Shown: positions 25,940-34,980, counted from the stretch's first letter. The stretch: 55,072 nucleotides of DNA from Candidatus Altimarinota bacterium (GCA_021736215.1 JAIPGI010000007.1:1-55072), one strand, 5' to 3'. Numbers and translations: made by a program. The notes: generated by a model from the sequence alone, not told the origin.

Positions 25940-26188
25940 ATGTCAAAAATCATCACCACTTCACAGCTCCAAAAAAACATAGGGAAAATAGATGAATATG
26001 TTTCGAACTCATTTGCCATCATTGTGAATCGCGGAAAACCGGAGGCAGTGCTGCTTCCTTATTTTGAGGATAATGATGAGATGGTGTTAGAATATTTGGA
26101 GGATTATGAAATGATGAAAAATAAAAAAATATTAAAGGAACGATACAAAAAATCCTCACAGAGCGGTCCTTCTTCTTTGTTTGTTTAA
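25940..26188 (+). CDS. Phd/YefM-type antitoxin
   Basis: 82 residues. SKIITTSQLQKNIGKIDEYV and the segment FAIIVNRGKPEAVLLPYF are the Phd/YefM fold; the acidic helix DNDEMVLEYLEDYEMM would wrap the toxin. It lies three bases before the toxin gene and is in the same operon. Confidence 0.88.
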   Translation: MSKIITTSQLQKNIGKIDEYVSNSFAIIVNRGKPEAVLLPYFEDNDEMVLEYLEDYEMMKNKKILKERYKKSSQSGPSSLFV

Positions 26189-26191
26189 TAA

Positions 26192-26449
26192 ATGAACGCA
26201 TTTATTTTTACAAAATTTGCGGAGAAAAAATTTTATTCGCTGTCTCCCGATGTACAGCAAAAGATTTTGGGTAAGTTACAATCTTTAAAAAAACATGATC
26301 ATATTTTTTCAGTATTAAAACATTTGATTGATTTTGGAGAAGCTACACACAGGCTTAGAATAGGACAATACCGAGTTATTCTGTCATGCCAAAAAAAAAG
26401 CGTTTTCTTGATTTTAGACGTAGGACATCGGAAAGATATTTACCAGTAG
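26192..26449 (+). CDS. RelE-type toxin
   Basis: 85 residues: FIFTKFAEKKFYSLSPDVQQ, then FGEATHRLRIGQYRVILSCQ and DVGHRKDIYQ, the usual RelE C-terminus with basic and His residues. A ribosome-dependent mRNA interferase is expected. It is the second toxin-antitoxin pair in 5 kb. Confidence 0.9.
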   Translation: MNAFIFTKFAEKKFYSLSPDVQQKILGKLQSLKKHDHIFSVLKHLIDFGEATHRLRIGQYRVILSCQKKSVFLILDVGHRKDIYQ

Positions 26450-26456
26450 TTCTTCC

Positions 26457-26485
26457 TTGAATTTCTCGCTTGTTTCTGGTATAAT
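26457..26485 (+). promoter_or_regulatory. Promoter of the TIM-barrel gene
   Basis: TTGAAT (26457-26462), 17 bases, TATAAT (26480-26485). The start point would be about 20 bases before the ATG at 26514. Confidence 0.75.
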
Positions 26486-26513
26486 AGAGAGATAAAATAA
26501 AAAAAACACATAA

Positions 26514-27263
26514 ATGATATTTCTTCATTCGCAGTCATTTCCACACTACGGTCTCGAACGATTTTTTGAATTTGCTCAGAAAGCTGGATTCGATGGAGTC
26601 GAAATTACCGTTAATGAAAACTACGACACTCAAAACGCTGAGTACCTCAAAAAACTTGAAAAAAGGTACAATATACCTATTAAGGCATTTTCGCTGCCTC
26701 ACAAGAAAGAGGAGAACTTTGTAGATGCATTTCAGGATGTCGTGAAGGAATTTCCAAAGGCTCATTTGAATTTGGCATCACCACAGTCATTTTCTTTTAA
26801 ATACAAACGATGGATGGACGGAATAGTACCCAAACTTTGTAAAAAATATGACTTAAAACTTAATCGCCGAAATGCCCCCTTTCAACTTATGTTTGGAATG
26901 ATTCCAGAACGAACTGATAATTCGCTTTTTTCACTCCGAGAAAAAGGATATGTTTGCTTGGATTTATCGGCACTTTGGGCCAGTAAAGAAGAAATTATGC
27001 GAAGTATTGGATTTTTGGGAGATAAATTGCGTTTTGTCTATCTCTCGAATGTAAATAGAAATACTCCTTATTCCCCACTTCCTACTGGAGTACTCCCACT
27101 AGAAAGTTTTTTGACAAAATTAGCAAAAAATAGATATCAGGGACATTTTACACTCAAGGTTTCTCCTCAAGAACTTCACGAAGGAGATGACACAAAATTA
27201 TTGGAAACACTCATTGAATCTCGAAAGTTCTATGAAGAATATTTTGTAAATATTCAGGAGTAG
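26514..27263 (+). CDS. Xylose isomerase-like TIM-barrel protein (sugar phosphate isomerase/epimerase)
   Basis: 249 residues. The opening FFEFAQKAGFDGVEITVNEN and the repeated barrel strands resemble the AP endonuclease 2/IolE fold. The metal-binding His and Glu set of true endonuclease IV is incomplete, so the protein is probably a sugar isomerase-like or inactive member. It has its own promoter. The substrate is unknown. Confidence 0.75.
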   Translation: MIFLHSQSFPHYGLERFFEFAQKAGFDGVEITVNENYDTQNAEYLKKLEKRYNIPIKAFSLPHKKEENFVDAFQDVVKEFPKAHLNLASPQSFSFKYKRWMDGIVPKLCKKYDLKLNRRNAPFQLMFGMIPERTDNSLFSLREKGYVCLDLSALWASKEEIMRSIGFLGDKLRFVYLSNVNRNTPYSPLPTGVLPLESFLTKLAKNRYQGHFTLKVSPQELHEGDDTKLLETLIESRKFYEEYFVNIQE

Positions 27264-27336
27264 AGAAAAAGAGGGAAGTTTATAGTTACGAGCACACAGA
27301 AGAAATGCTCACTTGTTCAATAAGGAATGATTCATA

Positions 27337-27342
27337 TACAAT
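27337..27342 (+). promoter_or_regulatory. -10 box for a leaderless tsaB message
   Basis: TACAAT ends 6 bases before the GTG start at 27349; TTGTTC lies 18 bases upstream of it. The first base of the message should be at the start codon. Confidence 0.6.
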
Positions 27343-27348
27343 AGCTTT

Positions 27349-27960
27349 GTGAAATTCATTCTCAACACCGCCGTTGACCCTCATTTTTGTGCTCTTTTTG
27401 ATGAAAACAATGAGTTGATAGAGCGACGAGAATGGACGAATCGTCGTATGGATGGACGAGAAGTTTTTGAGTTTTTAAATAAATTTCATCTCGGGTTCAA
27501 AAAAATCCAAAACCCGGGATTGTCTTTTACTTTTCTCGGTGGGGTAGCCGGACCAGGAGGATTCTCAAGTCTGCGGGCTGGAGCTGGAGTTCTAAACGCC
27601 TTGTCTTTTTCTTACAAATTACCAGTGCATCAGGTGCGTGCGGACAGATGGATTCAGGAATTTTTGCGCACTCAAGGGGAAAATGCTCAAGCATTTGTGC
27701 TGAATTCGTTTTCAGATGGAGTGTTTATTTCCGAAGGGGAGAATCCAAATGCTCCCCTTCAAAGAGTAGATGTGAATGAGGCGGTTCAGCGGTTTTCGGA
27801 ACCAGTTTTTGTTGGACTTTTGCCGATAGAAAAACAAAAGAAATTTTCCAAATCACTTGATATTCCTTTTGAAAATACAGAGCTCGCTCTGCTCACGGTT
27901 CTCGAAAAAACGAACCCTCAAGAAATTTTTCTTCCCGACTACGAATTCCCTCCCGTGTAA
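27349..27960 (+). CDS. tsaB: tRNA threonylcarbamoyladenosine biosynthesis protein TsaB
   Basis: 203 residues from a GTG start. The ASKHA-fold signature is present as GGVAGPGGFSSLRAGAGVLNALS, matching the GPGSFTGLR motif of TsaB; it is the scaffold partner of TsaD in making t6A37 of tRNA. The N-terminal ILNTAVDPHFCALFDE is the family start. A CCCGGG palindrome (27488-27520) is read in frame as HLGFKKIQNPGL near residues 47-58, before the signature. Likely leaderless. tsaD and tsaE are not in the window. Confidence 0.88.
   Translation: MKFILNTAVDPHFCALFDENNELIERREWTNRRMDGREVFEFLNKFHLGFKKIQNPGLSFTFLGGVAGPGGFSSLRAGAGVLNALSFSYKLPVHQVRADRWIQEFLRTQGENAQAFVLNSFSDGVFISEGENPNAPLQRVDVNEAVQRFSEPVFVGLLPIEKQKKFSKSLDIPFENTELALLTVLEKTNPQEIFLPDYEFPPV
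27488..27520. repeat. CCCGGG palindromic element inside tsaB
   Basis: ATCTCGGGTTC, 11 bases, AAACCCGGGAT. Two bases of the arms differ from the consensus, so it is probably an older insertion. It adds HLGFKKIQNPGL in frame. Confidence 0.75.
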
Positions 27961-27961
27961 A

Positions 27962-28086
27962 TGTCATTGCGAGCTTGCCTACCGGCAGGCAGGTTCGCCT
28001 CAGGCGGACGTGGCAAGCTTTTTTATTTTAAATCCCTCTCCTTCACTTCCTCTCCCTAAGGGAGAGGATAAAGGCGAGAGGAGTTT
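27962..28086. repeat. Palindromic repeats after tsaB
   Basis: A GTCATTGCGAGCTTGCC...TGGCAAGCTT hairpin (to 28020) with inner GCCTACCGGCAGGC and GTTCGCCTCAGGCGGAC arms, and T residues that could stop transcription. Then CCCTCTCCTTCACTTCCTCT and so on (28034-28067), which recurs in ribD at 36514-36547 in inverted orientation with a single mismatch in 34 bases. Confidence 0.8.
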
Positions 28087-28148
28087 TCTTATTTAAAAAA
28101 CAATATCTCCATATCCTACTTTGGTGGGAATTATGGCAATAACACGCT

Positions 28149-28544
28149 TTAAACCAAATCTCTTAGCGCCCGAATAAACGCCAGTCTCGCTGCCTGCGAA
28201 TCTTCGTAGGAAACCGGTACATCCATTTGATGGGCGATTTGATTTCTCAATCGATGAAATTGCCAGATCTCGTGTTCATTCTTGAAGCATCCAGATACTT
28301 GACTCAGGATTTCAGCGGCAGTCATATCTCCAGTATCGGGAGAGAACATCCCTTTAATAGTTGACACAAAAATTTTATGAGACTCAAGAATAGCATGGGC
28401 TGGGTCAAGATTTTGCGTATTTTTTATTTTTTGACACCCCAAAGAACAAGCTTCAAGAGAAAGTTTTTTCTTCTTGTGAAAAACCAAAATCGCTATTCCT
28501 GCAAGAATAAGGACAATAATTAATCCAAGAAAAAAATAAATCAT
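28149..28544 (-). CDS. Membrane-anchored protein with RNxxxH motif
   Basis: 131 residues. One N-terminal membrane helix (about 2-22) is followed by a basic KKKK stop and a helical cytoplasmic domain. FHRLRNQIAHQMD (R100-x4-H105) recalls the RN-x3-H pattern of HEPN-like helical bundles. It follows the penicillin-binding protein gene by 52 bases on the same strand and may be co-transcribed. No function is known. Confidence 0.6.
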   Translation of the reverse strand: MIYFFLGLIIVLILAGIAILVFHKKKKLSLEACSLGCQKIKNTQNLDPAHAILESHKIFVSTIKGMFSPDTGDMTAAEILSQVSGCFKNEHEIWQFHRLRNQIAHQMDVPVSYEDSQAARLAFIRALRDLV

Positions 28545-28596
28545 TTGCTGTTTCGCATTCTATAAGACTTGTCCTTTAAAAGCAAAATTGAAAAAT

Positions 28597-31500
28597 CTAG
28601 AAATCAACTCGTTTTACGGGACTTTCGAAAACATCATCGCTTCCCTTGAATTTACTGACAAGTTTGAGATTTGTCTTTCCAGAAAAATTACGTGTGATTT
28701 GAAATTGTGCAAATTTAGGAGGGTCGGTAATTCTTTCCAAAAACACAACACTTTCCGTTTGATCTGCCATCAGTTCCGCCCATTCGATCATTTCTGGGCT
28801 GGGGAAGGTGACATCCACCGACACCGAATTTCTATATACAAGAACATTGCTAATTTCGGGTTGAGTTCCCTGAATGAGTTTTTCTCGTTCATAAATAATG
28901 GGGATAGTCCGTTCGCTTATGTTGTCATGGTAATCCCAAGCCTTAATTTTTAGCTCATGAGTTCCTAGTTTTTCGCTGGCGAGGAAGTTCTTTTGGAAAG
29001 GAGCTTTTTCGACGGTGCCGAGACTTTGTCCGTCTAGAAAAAACTCAGAGATCTTCACTCCCGATGAAGAGTCTTTGATATCAGCTAATATTTGGATGTA
29101 AGACCCCAAAGGTATTTTTTGATTGGCGAGGGGACCCAAGAAACTAATAACTGGTCCCGTCTCGTCTTGAGCGATAGAAACTTCGACTTCGTGTTCTGAT
29201 GCATTCAAGAGTTTATCAATAGCTACGGCTCGAATAGTATGTTTTGTATTGAGGTCTACGGAAGAAGGAATTTCAAATCGTCCCTGCCAAGGAAATTCTG
29301 TGCTGTCCGCAACAATTTGATCATCAACATAATACTCAACAGCTTTCATTCCAAATTGAGCAGAAACAGAAACATCAATTTCGACTAGTCCACGAGCAAG
29401 TGCACCACCAGTGCGAGGAGAAATAATTTCAATTTTTGGAGCGTTCCGTTGAGTATAGTTATTATGAACATCATCTCCAAAATTTTCGAGGCGAGAAACA
29501 AGCGTTCGGTTTCGAAAATCATCGTTTTCGGTATCCTTGTTTTTCTCCTCGTCCATGATAGCTCCAAGACTTGTAAGAAATTTTGGATGATTTTTGATCC
29601 AATCTTGCACCGGATTTTCCCAATTTGGCATATCAGGACGAATGGAATGAAGTCCCGTGATGGCATATTTTCGCGTACGAGCATAGAACGGAGTGAACTG
29701 AGTTGCCGGACGACCAGAGAGTTTATCAATTTCTATGAGTTTTACAGAATCATCAATTTGAGTTGGGACAGCAAAAGAAGCAAATACTTCTTCCCGAACG
29801 AGTTTTGGGGGAGTGAGCTCATTGGCGATTTTCCCTGAATACTTATTTATAGATCGGACGACCAAGGGTTTGGGTTCATTGTATAATTTATCAGGATCGG
29901 ATCCTTTTTCGACAAGTATGGCAAGACCATCGGTCATAAATTTTTTCCAAATGGGGGCCGCAACAGCGAGGCCAGTTGACCCTGACTTCATAGGTTCTCC
30001 TCTATTATTTCCCACCCAAACTCCGGTTACTATTTGAGGAGTAAATCCAATAGTCCAGGAGTCTCCAGGAACGGTGATAAACTTAGGATTTTTTTCGGGA
30101 TCTTCGGTTTTTTCTTTATCAAATGCAGGATTTTCTGCTTGTCGATTCGAAGTTCCAGTTTTAACACCATTGTTATAATGATCCAATTGAAGCAATTTAT
30201 TCCAGTCAAATCCATCGGTTGTTGGACGTGTTGCTTCATCCGTAAGGATATTTCGTACAAGCGCAGAAACTTCAGGATCAAGTCCATCATGTTTCGTTTT
30301 ATCAGCGTTAAATTTCTCCAAAACCTTTCCTTCGGAATCATGTACTTCCAAAATAGCGGTGGGTTCATAATACGTTCCATCGCCAGCAAATACCTGAAAG
30401 GCATTGATATGAGAAAGTGGCTCTACTTCCGCAACACCAATTCCAAGAGCAACACCATGAACTTCAGCATTGCCTTCATATTTAATCCCGAGTTTTTTGG
30501 CTAACTCAAGTATTTTTTGGGGAGTGGCGAGATAGGTACTTTTGATAGCCGGAATATTGAGACTGCGATTGAGAGCTTCTCTCATAGAGACAGGACCAGC
30601 GAATGTGCCACTGAAGTTCTGAGGTTGATAATTCCCTCCGAAGTCGGTCTCTACATCAAAAAGAACCGTTGAAGGGCTATACCCTTGAGCGAAAGCAGAA
30701 GCATAGGCGAATGGTTTGAAACTGGATCCCGGTTGTCGACTTGAGGTCAGTACATCGACCTGTCCATCGTTTTCCACATCAAAATAGTCTTTTCCTCCAA
30801 CGTACGCGAGGATTTCTCCATTTTCATTATCAATTGATACGAGAGCAACATTTTTGGCTCCATACGTTTCTAGATAATGAGGCGATTTAAGGGCAATGGT
30901 ATCTTCGGCGAGCTGTTGTAAATCGGGGTCAAGTGTTGTGAAGATACGTAATCCTCCATTTTTTAAAAACTCTTTCCCATATTTTTCTTCCATTTTTTCC
31001 CGTACATAAAATACGAAATGAGGAGCCTTGATGTCGGTCCGATAAGTTTTAAATTCAACATCCTTTGCAGCAGCCCAAGCGGTCTTAAAATCTTCAAAAG
31101 AAATCATTTTGAGATCAAGCATTCGCTGTAAGACCAAATCTTTTCGACCTTTTTTATACTCACGTTCGCCCGTTTTTTCGTTGTATTCATAAAACCCCAT
31201 AAGGAGATCTTTATTACTTCCATACGGGCTAAATCGTGTTGGGGCAACGGGTAAACTTGCGAGTATTACGCTTTCAGAAAGTGTTAAATCGCGAGCAGAT
31301 TTTCCAAAAAAAGTTTTGGCAGCAGCTTCAATTCCATGAGCATTATTTCCATAGGGAATATTATTCAGATATAGCTCGAGTATTTTATCTTTGGAGTACA
31401 CCCACTCTACTTTCATTGCGAGTAATATTTCATTGAATTTTCTGGAAATGGAACGTTCGTACGCTTGGTCACTCAGAAAGGTGTTTTTTACGAGTTGCTG

Positions 31501-31965
31501 AGTGATTGTAGATCCTCCGCGTCGAGCACCGAGACCAAAAACGTAGTTTAATGCCGCCTTTGCCACTCCTCCGATATCAAATCCAAAATGGTGATAAAAT
31601 CCATCGTCTTCGATTGCAATAGTTGCATTTTTTAGATGTTCGGGAATCTCGTCCAAAGGAATATATTCTCGGTTTTCATCTCCATGAATAACATACAAAA
31701 TATGATCGTTTGGGTCTTCCGCCGGACTTAGAGCCTCTCGATCATAAATAATAGTAGACTCAGCAAAAGCAAGCTCGGAAGATTCCCCTACGGGAGGGAG
31801 AATTAACCATGTATACAATAGAACCAATCCAAAGAATATCCCGCCTCCCAGAAAAAATATTTTTTTCCAGTTGCGCTTATGATTTTGATTCGGAACCAAC
31901 TTGCTCCACACAGAGCGAATAATGCTTCGAAAAGTGCTTCGGCGATGAAAAGTACGAATTCTCAT
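28597..31965 (-). CDS. pbp1A: Class A penicillin-binding protein (PBP1A family)
   Basis: 1122 residues, bifunctional peptidoglycan synthase. A basic cytoplasmic tail and one membrane helix (about 36-56) precede the glycosyltransferase domain with IEDDGFYHHFGFD (catalytic Glu119) and RRGGSTITQQLVKN. The transpeptidase has SSFK (Ser414, in RQPGSSFKPFAYA), SLN and KTGTSN. The C-terminal 270 residues contain Ig-like modules (NAPKIEIISPRTGGALARG; ETGPVISFLGPLANQKIPLG), which would reach the outer face. It is long because of this C-terminal part. The cell thus has a peptidoglycan wall. Confidence 0.96.
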   Translation of the reverse strand: MRIRTFHRRSTFRSIIRSVWSKLVPNQNHKRNWKKIFFLGGGIFFGLVLLYTWLILPPVGESSELAFAESTIIYDREALSPAEDPNDHILYVIHGDENREYIPLDEIPEHLKNATIAIEDDGFYHHFGFDIGGVAKAALNYVFGLGARRGGSTITQQLVKNTFLSDQAYERSISRKFNEILLAMKVEWVYSKDKILELYLNNIPYGNNAHGIEAAAKTFFGKSARDLTLSESVILASLPVAPTRFSPYGSNKDLLMGFYEYNEKTGEREYKKGRKDLVLQRMLDLKMISFEDFKTAWAAAKDVEFKTYRTDIKAPHFVFYVREKMEEKYGKEFLKNGGLRIFTTLDPDLQQLAEDTIALKSPHYLETYGAKNVALVSIDNENGEILAYVGGKDYFDVENDGQVDVLTSSRQPGSSFKPFAYASAFAQGYSPSTVLFDVETDFGGNYQPQNFSGTFAGPVSMREALNRSLNIPAIKSTYLATPQKILELAKKLGIKYEGNAEVHGVALGIGVAEVEPLSHINAFQVFAGDGTYYEPTAILEVHDSEGKVLEKFNADKTKHDGLDPEVSALVRNILTDEATRPTTDGFDWNKLLQLDHYNNGVKTGTSNRQAENPAFDKEKTEDPEKNPKFITVPGDSWTIGFTPQIVTGVWVGNNRGEPMKSGSTGLAVAAPIWKKFMTDGLAILVEKGSDPDKLYNEPKPLVVRSINKYSGKIANELTPPKLVREEVFASFAVPTQIDDSVKLIEIDKLSGRPATQFTPFYARTRKYAITGLHSIRPDMPNWENPVQDWIKNHPKFLTSLGAIMDEEKNKDTENDDFRNRTLVSRLENFGDDVHNNYTQRNAPKIEIISPRTGGALARGLVEIDVSVSAQFGMKAVEYYVDDQIVADSTEFPWQGRFEIPSSVDLNTKHTIRAVAIDKLLNASEHEVEVSIAQDETGPVISFLGPLANQKIPLGSYIQILADIKDSSSGVKISEFFLDGQSLGTVEKAPFQKNFLASEKLGTHELKIKAWDYHDNISERTIPIIYEREKLIQGTQPEISNVLVYRNSVSVDVTFPSPEMIEWAELMADQTESVVFLERITDPPKFAQFQITRNFSGKTNLKLVSKFKGSDDVFESPVKRVDF

Positions 31966-32104
31966 GGATTTTCTCAGGGGAGAAAGTAAAGAAAATTAAA
32001 GGATTTATCAAATGAGAAATAAAGAAAATGACCCCCCTTGGGAAAAAGGGGTTGGGGATCTGAAGATTTTTGATAAATGTTTAAAATTATATATCCTATT
32101 CTTG

Positions 32105-32740
32105 ATGAAAATTTCTCCTTCGATTTTGGATGCGGATTTCAGCAGACTTCAAGAAGAAATAAATTCTATACGTACAGCTGATAGAATTCATCTAGATATA
32201 ATGGATGGGCAATATGTGCCCAATACCACATTCAGAGCTTCAAACATAAGCCATGTCCAGTTTTCACTCCCGCTAGAAGCTCATCTCATGGTTCTTCATC
32301 CAGAAGAATATTTTGAAGAATTTAAATCATTGGGATGTAAAGGCATTACCATTCATACCGAAACACAAAGCGAAAAAAAAACACTGCAATTATTGCAAAA
32401 ATTGAAAAATCTCGGAATAAAAGCGGGGATTTGTATTGATGGATTTACTTCCGTAGACACAGTTTCTGATTCGGTATTACATCAAGCTGAACAAGTTCTT
32501 GTTATGTCAGTGAAAGCAGGAAAGGGGGGACAATCTTTTATGATGGAATCCTTGGATAAAATTAAAACACTTCGGTCTCGTAAGTTTACCGGCGAAATTG
32601 AAGTAGACGGGGGAGTGAATCTAGAAAATATTTCAAAAATTGCTCATGCGGGAGCTGATATTGTGGTCGTGGGGAGCTTTCTCATGAAGAAAGAAGCTTC
32701 CTTACGAAGCGAAATAATCGCACAATTTCAAAAAGCATAA
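32105..32740 (+). CDS. rpe: Ribulose-phosphate 3-epimerase
   Basis: 211 residues from ATG 32105. The N-terminal 31 residues of a longer frame are encoded by a CCCCCTT repeat and unrelated sequence, so the start at MKISPSILDADFSRL is preferred. HLDIMDGQYVPN, AHLMVLHPEEY, and VDGGVN with GADIVVVGS are the family signatures. It interconverts ribulose 5-phosphate and xylulose 5-phosphate. TATCCT lies 7 bases before the ATG, so the message may be leaderless. Some catalytic positions (usual H35 and D37 are here in HLDIMDG) are present. Confidence 0.93.
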   Translation: MKISPSILDADFSRLQEEINSIRTADRIHLDIMDGQYVPNTTFRASNISHVQFSLPLEAHLMVLHPEEYFEEFKSLGCKGITIHTETQSEKKTLQLLQKLKNLGIKAGICIDGFTSVDTVSDSVLHQAEQVLVMSVKAGKGGQSFMMESLDKIKTLRSRKFTGEIEVDGGVNLENISKIAHAGADIVVVGSFLMKKEASLRSEIIAQFQKA

Positions 32741-32794
32741 AATCGATTTTCAAAGTTAAAAAAACAGATACAATCTCGCTCGTCCAATTCTTGC

Positions 32795-33355
32795 ATGAGT
32801 GTTTTTACTTCGTCTCAAAAAGATCTTATCATCCTGACGGAGCGATTTGTTTTGCGTCCGTTGAGAAAAGGTGATATTGCCATTCTCTTTGAAAAAACAT
32901 CTCGCAATTCCGAACTGGCAAAGTATCTCAAATGGGATCCGCCCAAGACACTTGAGGAAGCGCAAAAACTTTTTCTTCCCAAGAAGAAAGACATGATACG
33001 GTGGGGAATTTTTTGGAAGAATCAGTTTGTAGGGTGTGTGTCGCTTCTCAACATCATTCGCAGTCTCGGAAGTCGAGAAATCAATGCAGCGGAAATGGGA
33101 TATTGGATTCTCCCAGAGTTTTGTGGACAAGGGTGTGCAACAGAGGCTGCCAAATACATGATACGGTTTGGTTTTCAAGTTCTCAAACTTCATAAAATCA
33201 TGGCTTCCTGTACTGTCGAAAATGAACCATCAAATCGGGTTCTTGAAAAACTCGGTTTCCGATTTGTAGGAACTCGGAAAGACCACTACTTCAAATATAA
33301 CCGTTGGTGGGATATGAAACTCTATGAAATGACGAAGAACGAACTTATTGATTAG
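32795..33355 (+). CDS. GNAT acetyltransferase, RimJ/RimL type
   Basis: 186 residues. LTERFVLRPLRKGDI opens the fold; MGYWILPEFCGQGCATEAAKYMI is the acetyl-CoA loop, and the end NEPSNRVLEKLGFRFVGTR fits the RimJ/RimL group that acetylates protein N-termini or small molecules. It follows rpe by 54 bases. Its end overlaps the convergent lipoprotein gene by 11 bases. Confidence 0.9.
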   Translation: MSVFTSSQKDLIILTERFVLRPLRKGDIAILFEKTSRNSELAKYLKWDPPKTLEEAQKLFLPKKKDMIRWGIFWKNQFVGCVSLLNIIRSLGSREINAAEMGYWILPEFCGQGCATEAAKYMIRFGFQVLKLHKIMASCTVENEPSNRVLEKLGFRFVGTRKDHYFKYNRWWDMKLYEMTKNELID

Positions 33356-33611
33356 GAAGTTCTTTCGCGCTTTGATCAGGTTCTACGCCAAGTCCATATT
33401 TGAGAATAAAAAGCCCTTGCTCTTGTTTGCTCATTTCCCTCCAATTCTCAGGTAATTGGGTTCCGACTTTTTCGAGAATTTTATTAATTTCGGCTTCTCG
33501 TTCACTTTCGGTCATATGAGAAACTTCTTCGGGGGTGAGTTCTTTTTCAGAAGATTTTCCACATCCTACCAAAAGGAGTCCTATTCCAACCATTAAAAAT
33601 ACTTTTTTCAT
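33345..33611 (-). CDS. Small lipoprotein, unknown function
   Basis: 88 residues from the ATG at 33611; the upstream ATG at 33650 would add 13 residues and spoil the signal peptide. MKKVFLMVGIGLLLVGCGK has a lipobox ending in Cys17. The mature part is helical and charged (SHMTESEREAEINKILEKVG). No family is recognised. Confidence 0.75.
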   Translation of the reverse strand: MKKVFLMVGIGLLLVGCGKSSEKELTPEEVSHMTESEREAEINKILEKVGTQLPENWREMSKQEQGLFILKYGLGVEPDQSAKELPNQ

Positions 33612-33659
33612 CGAGTTTAATGTAGTCAAAAAAGAAAAAAGTAACAACAATTTTCACGT

Positions 33660-33683
33660 AGGCGAGATTCGCCAATCTCGCCT
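33660..33683. repeat. AGGCGAGATT palindrome
   Basis: AGGCGAGATT-CGCC-AATCTCGCCT, a perfect 10-bp stem upstream of the lipoprotein and tRNA. It resembles the GTAGGGGCG-type palindromes in build. Confidence 0.65.
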
Positions 33684-33787
33684 GCAATTTTTGAAGGAAA
33701 AAAGTTCCTCTTGAATTTTTTCGAGAAATTCGCACAATCTCCGCGTTCTATTGGAATACGCGAATATGGAGAAAGCTCCATGTGGGA

Positions 33788-33862
33788 GGCGCCATCGTCT
33801 AGTGGTTAGGACGCCAGGTTCTCATCCTGGTAACAGGGGTTCAATTCCCCTTGGCGCTGCCA
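33788..33862 (+). tRNA. tRNA-Glu (anticodon CTC)
   Basis: A full cloverleaf: acceptor GGCGCCA pairs with TGGCGCT (first pair G-T), D arm TCTAGTGGTTAGGA, anticodon stem CCAGG/CCTGG with loop TTCTCAT giving CTC, and T arm GGGGTTCAATTCCCC. The CCA end is encoded (33860-33862) and the discriminator is G, as in other tRNA-Glu. TTGAAT (33711) and CACAAT (33733), spaced by 16, may be its promoter. The stop codon of the convergent gene begins at the very next base. Confidence 0.97.
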
Positions 33863-34213
33863 TTACTTCGCTTTCCCTCGTAAAAATCCTACATACGGGA
33901 TAAGGAAAAGAAGCTCAGTGAGTACTGACATGATAGCGAATTCTTCCATCCATTCGCCGATATGTCCCATGAAGAATGGTAATCCGACCGATCGACTGAT
34001 AACAAATGCAGCGATAGAGAGAATGCTGATAACCATTCCTAAGTGCCAACCAGAAGGTTTTCCTTTTTGAATCAACCAGCAGGCGTAGAGAGCGCCTATG
34101 AAGTTCAAAACGAAAAGAATCCCCACATAAGTAGCTTCTTCGAAGTATTCGGGAGCTTCAACGATGTGGAAAATTCCCGTGAGGAAAAGCGTCGCCAATG
34201 CGAATTTTTTCAT
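33863..34213 (-). CDS. Four-helix integral membrane protein, unknown function
   Basis: 116 residues with four hydrophobic helices (about 3-20, 30-48, 58-76, 90-112). GWHLGMVISILSIAAF and GIFHIVEAPEYF contain His and Glu within or beside helices. No family is recognised. The stop codon directly abuts the CCA of the tRNA-Glu gene; the start overlaps no other gene but the next frame begins about 100 bases away, divergent. Confidence 0.75.
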   Translation of the reverse strand: MKKFALATLFLTGIFHIVEAPEYFEEATYVGILFVLNFIGALYACWLIQKGKPSGWHLGMVISILSIAAFVISRSVGLPFFMGHIGEWMEEFAIMSVLTELLFLIPYVGFLRGKAK

Positions 34214-34316
34214 GAAAAAAGAAAAGAAATCATCGAAATCCTATGCTTCTCCCTTTCGGGAGGCAAAAATTTTTCGACTGGAAAAAAAAATCTTTTGGGG
34301 CAGAATGATTCTCGAG

Positions 34317-34925
34317 ATGAAAAAACTGGTTATCATCACCGCTCATCCAGAGAAGGATAGTTTGTGCATGGCCAATGCCGATGCGCTAGAGCGAGGAGCC
34401 AAGAAGCAAAATTTAGAAGTCGCTCGATACAATGCTTTCGACTTTCCGATGCTTTCAGGGAGTCCTTTTAAGTCCGGATTCCCATCTACTTTTGATGTGC
34501 CGACCGTAGATTTGGAAGAAGCAGATTTTGTAGCCGTGGTTTCTCCCATGTGGAACTTTGGTTCTCCGGGAGCTTTGAAAAACTTTCTTGATGGAGTGGT
34601 GCAATCTCGGAAGCTTTTTCAGTTCTTACCACATCCGATTTTGACATTTTTGCGACAACTTCCTGGCACCAAATACATTGTCCCAGAAGCTCGTCCTGTG
34701 GGATTGATGAAAGCGAAGAAAGTACTTTGTGTGTGGACGGCAGATGGTCCCAATTGGTACTATCATATCTTCCCTTGGAAAAACGATCTCTTTCGCCAAG
34801 TAAAAAATATTTTCAATTATTGTGGAGTCAAAAGCGTCCAACAAAAACTTCTCGGAATGACACGGAAACGAAACGAGCCCCAAATTAAAAATTGGTTGAA
34901 GGAATTAGAAAATTATAAATGGTAA
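34317..34925 (+). CDS. Flavodoxin-fold NAD(P)H oxidoreductase (azoreductase/NQO-like)
   Basis: 203 residues from ATG 34317 (an ATG at 34305 is also possible). MKKLVIITAHPEKDS begins the flavodoxin-like fold, FVAVVSPMWNFGSPGALKNFLDGVV is the FMN-binding loop of the FMN-dependent NADH-azoreductase group. It probably reduces quinones or azo compounds with NAD(P)H. The longer frame upstream overlaps the divergent membrane protein and has no homology. Confidence 0.88.
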   Translation: MKKLVIITAHPEKDSLCMANADALERGAKKQNLEVARYNAFDFPMLSGSPFKSGFPSTFDVPTVDLEEADFVAVVSPMWNFGSPGALKNFLDGVVQSRKLFQFLPHPILTFLRQLPGTKYIVPEARPVGLMKAKKVLCVWTADGPNWYYHIFPWKNDLFRQVKNIFNYCGVKSVQQKLLGMTRKRNEPQIKNWLKELENYKW

Positions 34926-34980
34926 GAACAGAACATTGTTCTGTTCTTACGCTAGGGCGTATTGCAATACGCCCCTACTT
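34922..34980. repeat. Two strong palindromes after the oxidoreductase gene
   Basis: GTAAGAACAGAAC-ATT-GTTCTGTTCTTAC is a perfect 13-bp stem (34922-34950). It is followed by GGGCGTATTGCAATACGCCC (34955-34974), a perfect 20-bp palindrome of the GTAGGGGCG family. They are in the 74 bases before ribE. No FMN riboswitch core is visible. Confidence 0.75.

Noticed and set aside
28597-30037. Plus-strand frames opposite the penicillin-binding protein gene
   Set aside because: They lack homology and are opposite a gene with clear conserved motifs throughout.
32012-32104. 31-residue N-terminal extension of ribulose-phosphate epimerase
   Set aside because: It is encoded by a CCCCCTT-type repeat and unrelated bases; MKISPSILDADF is the usual start.
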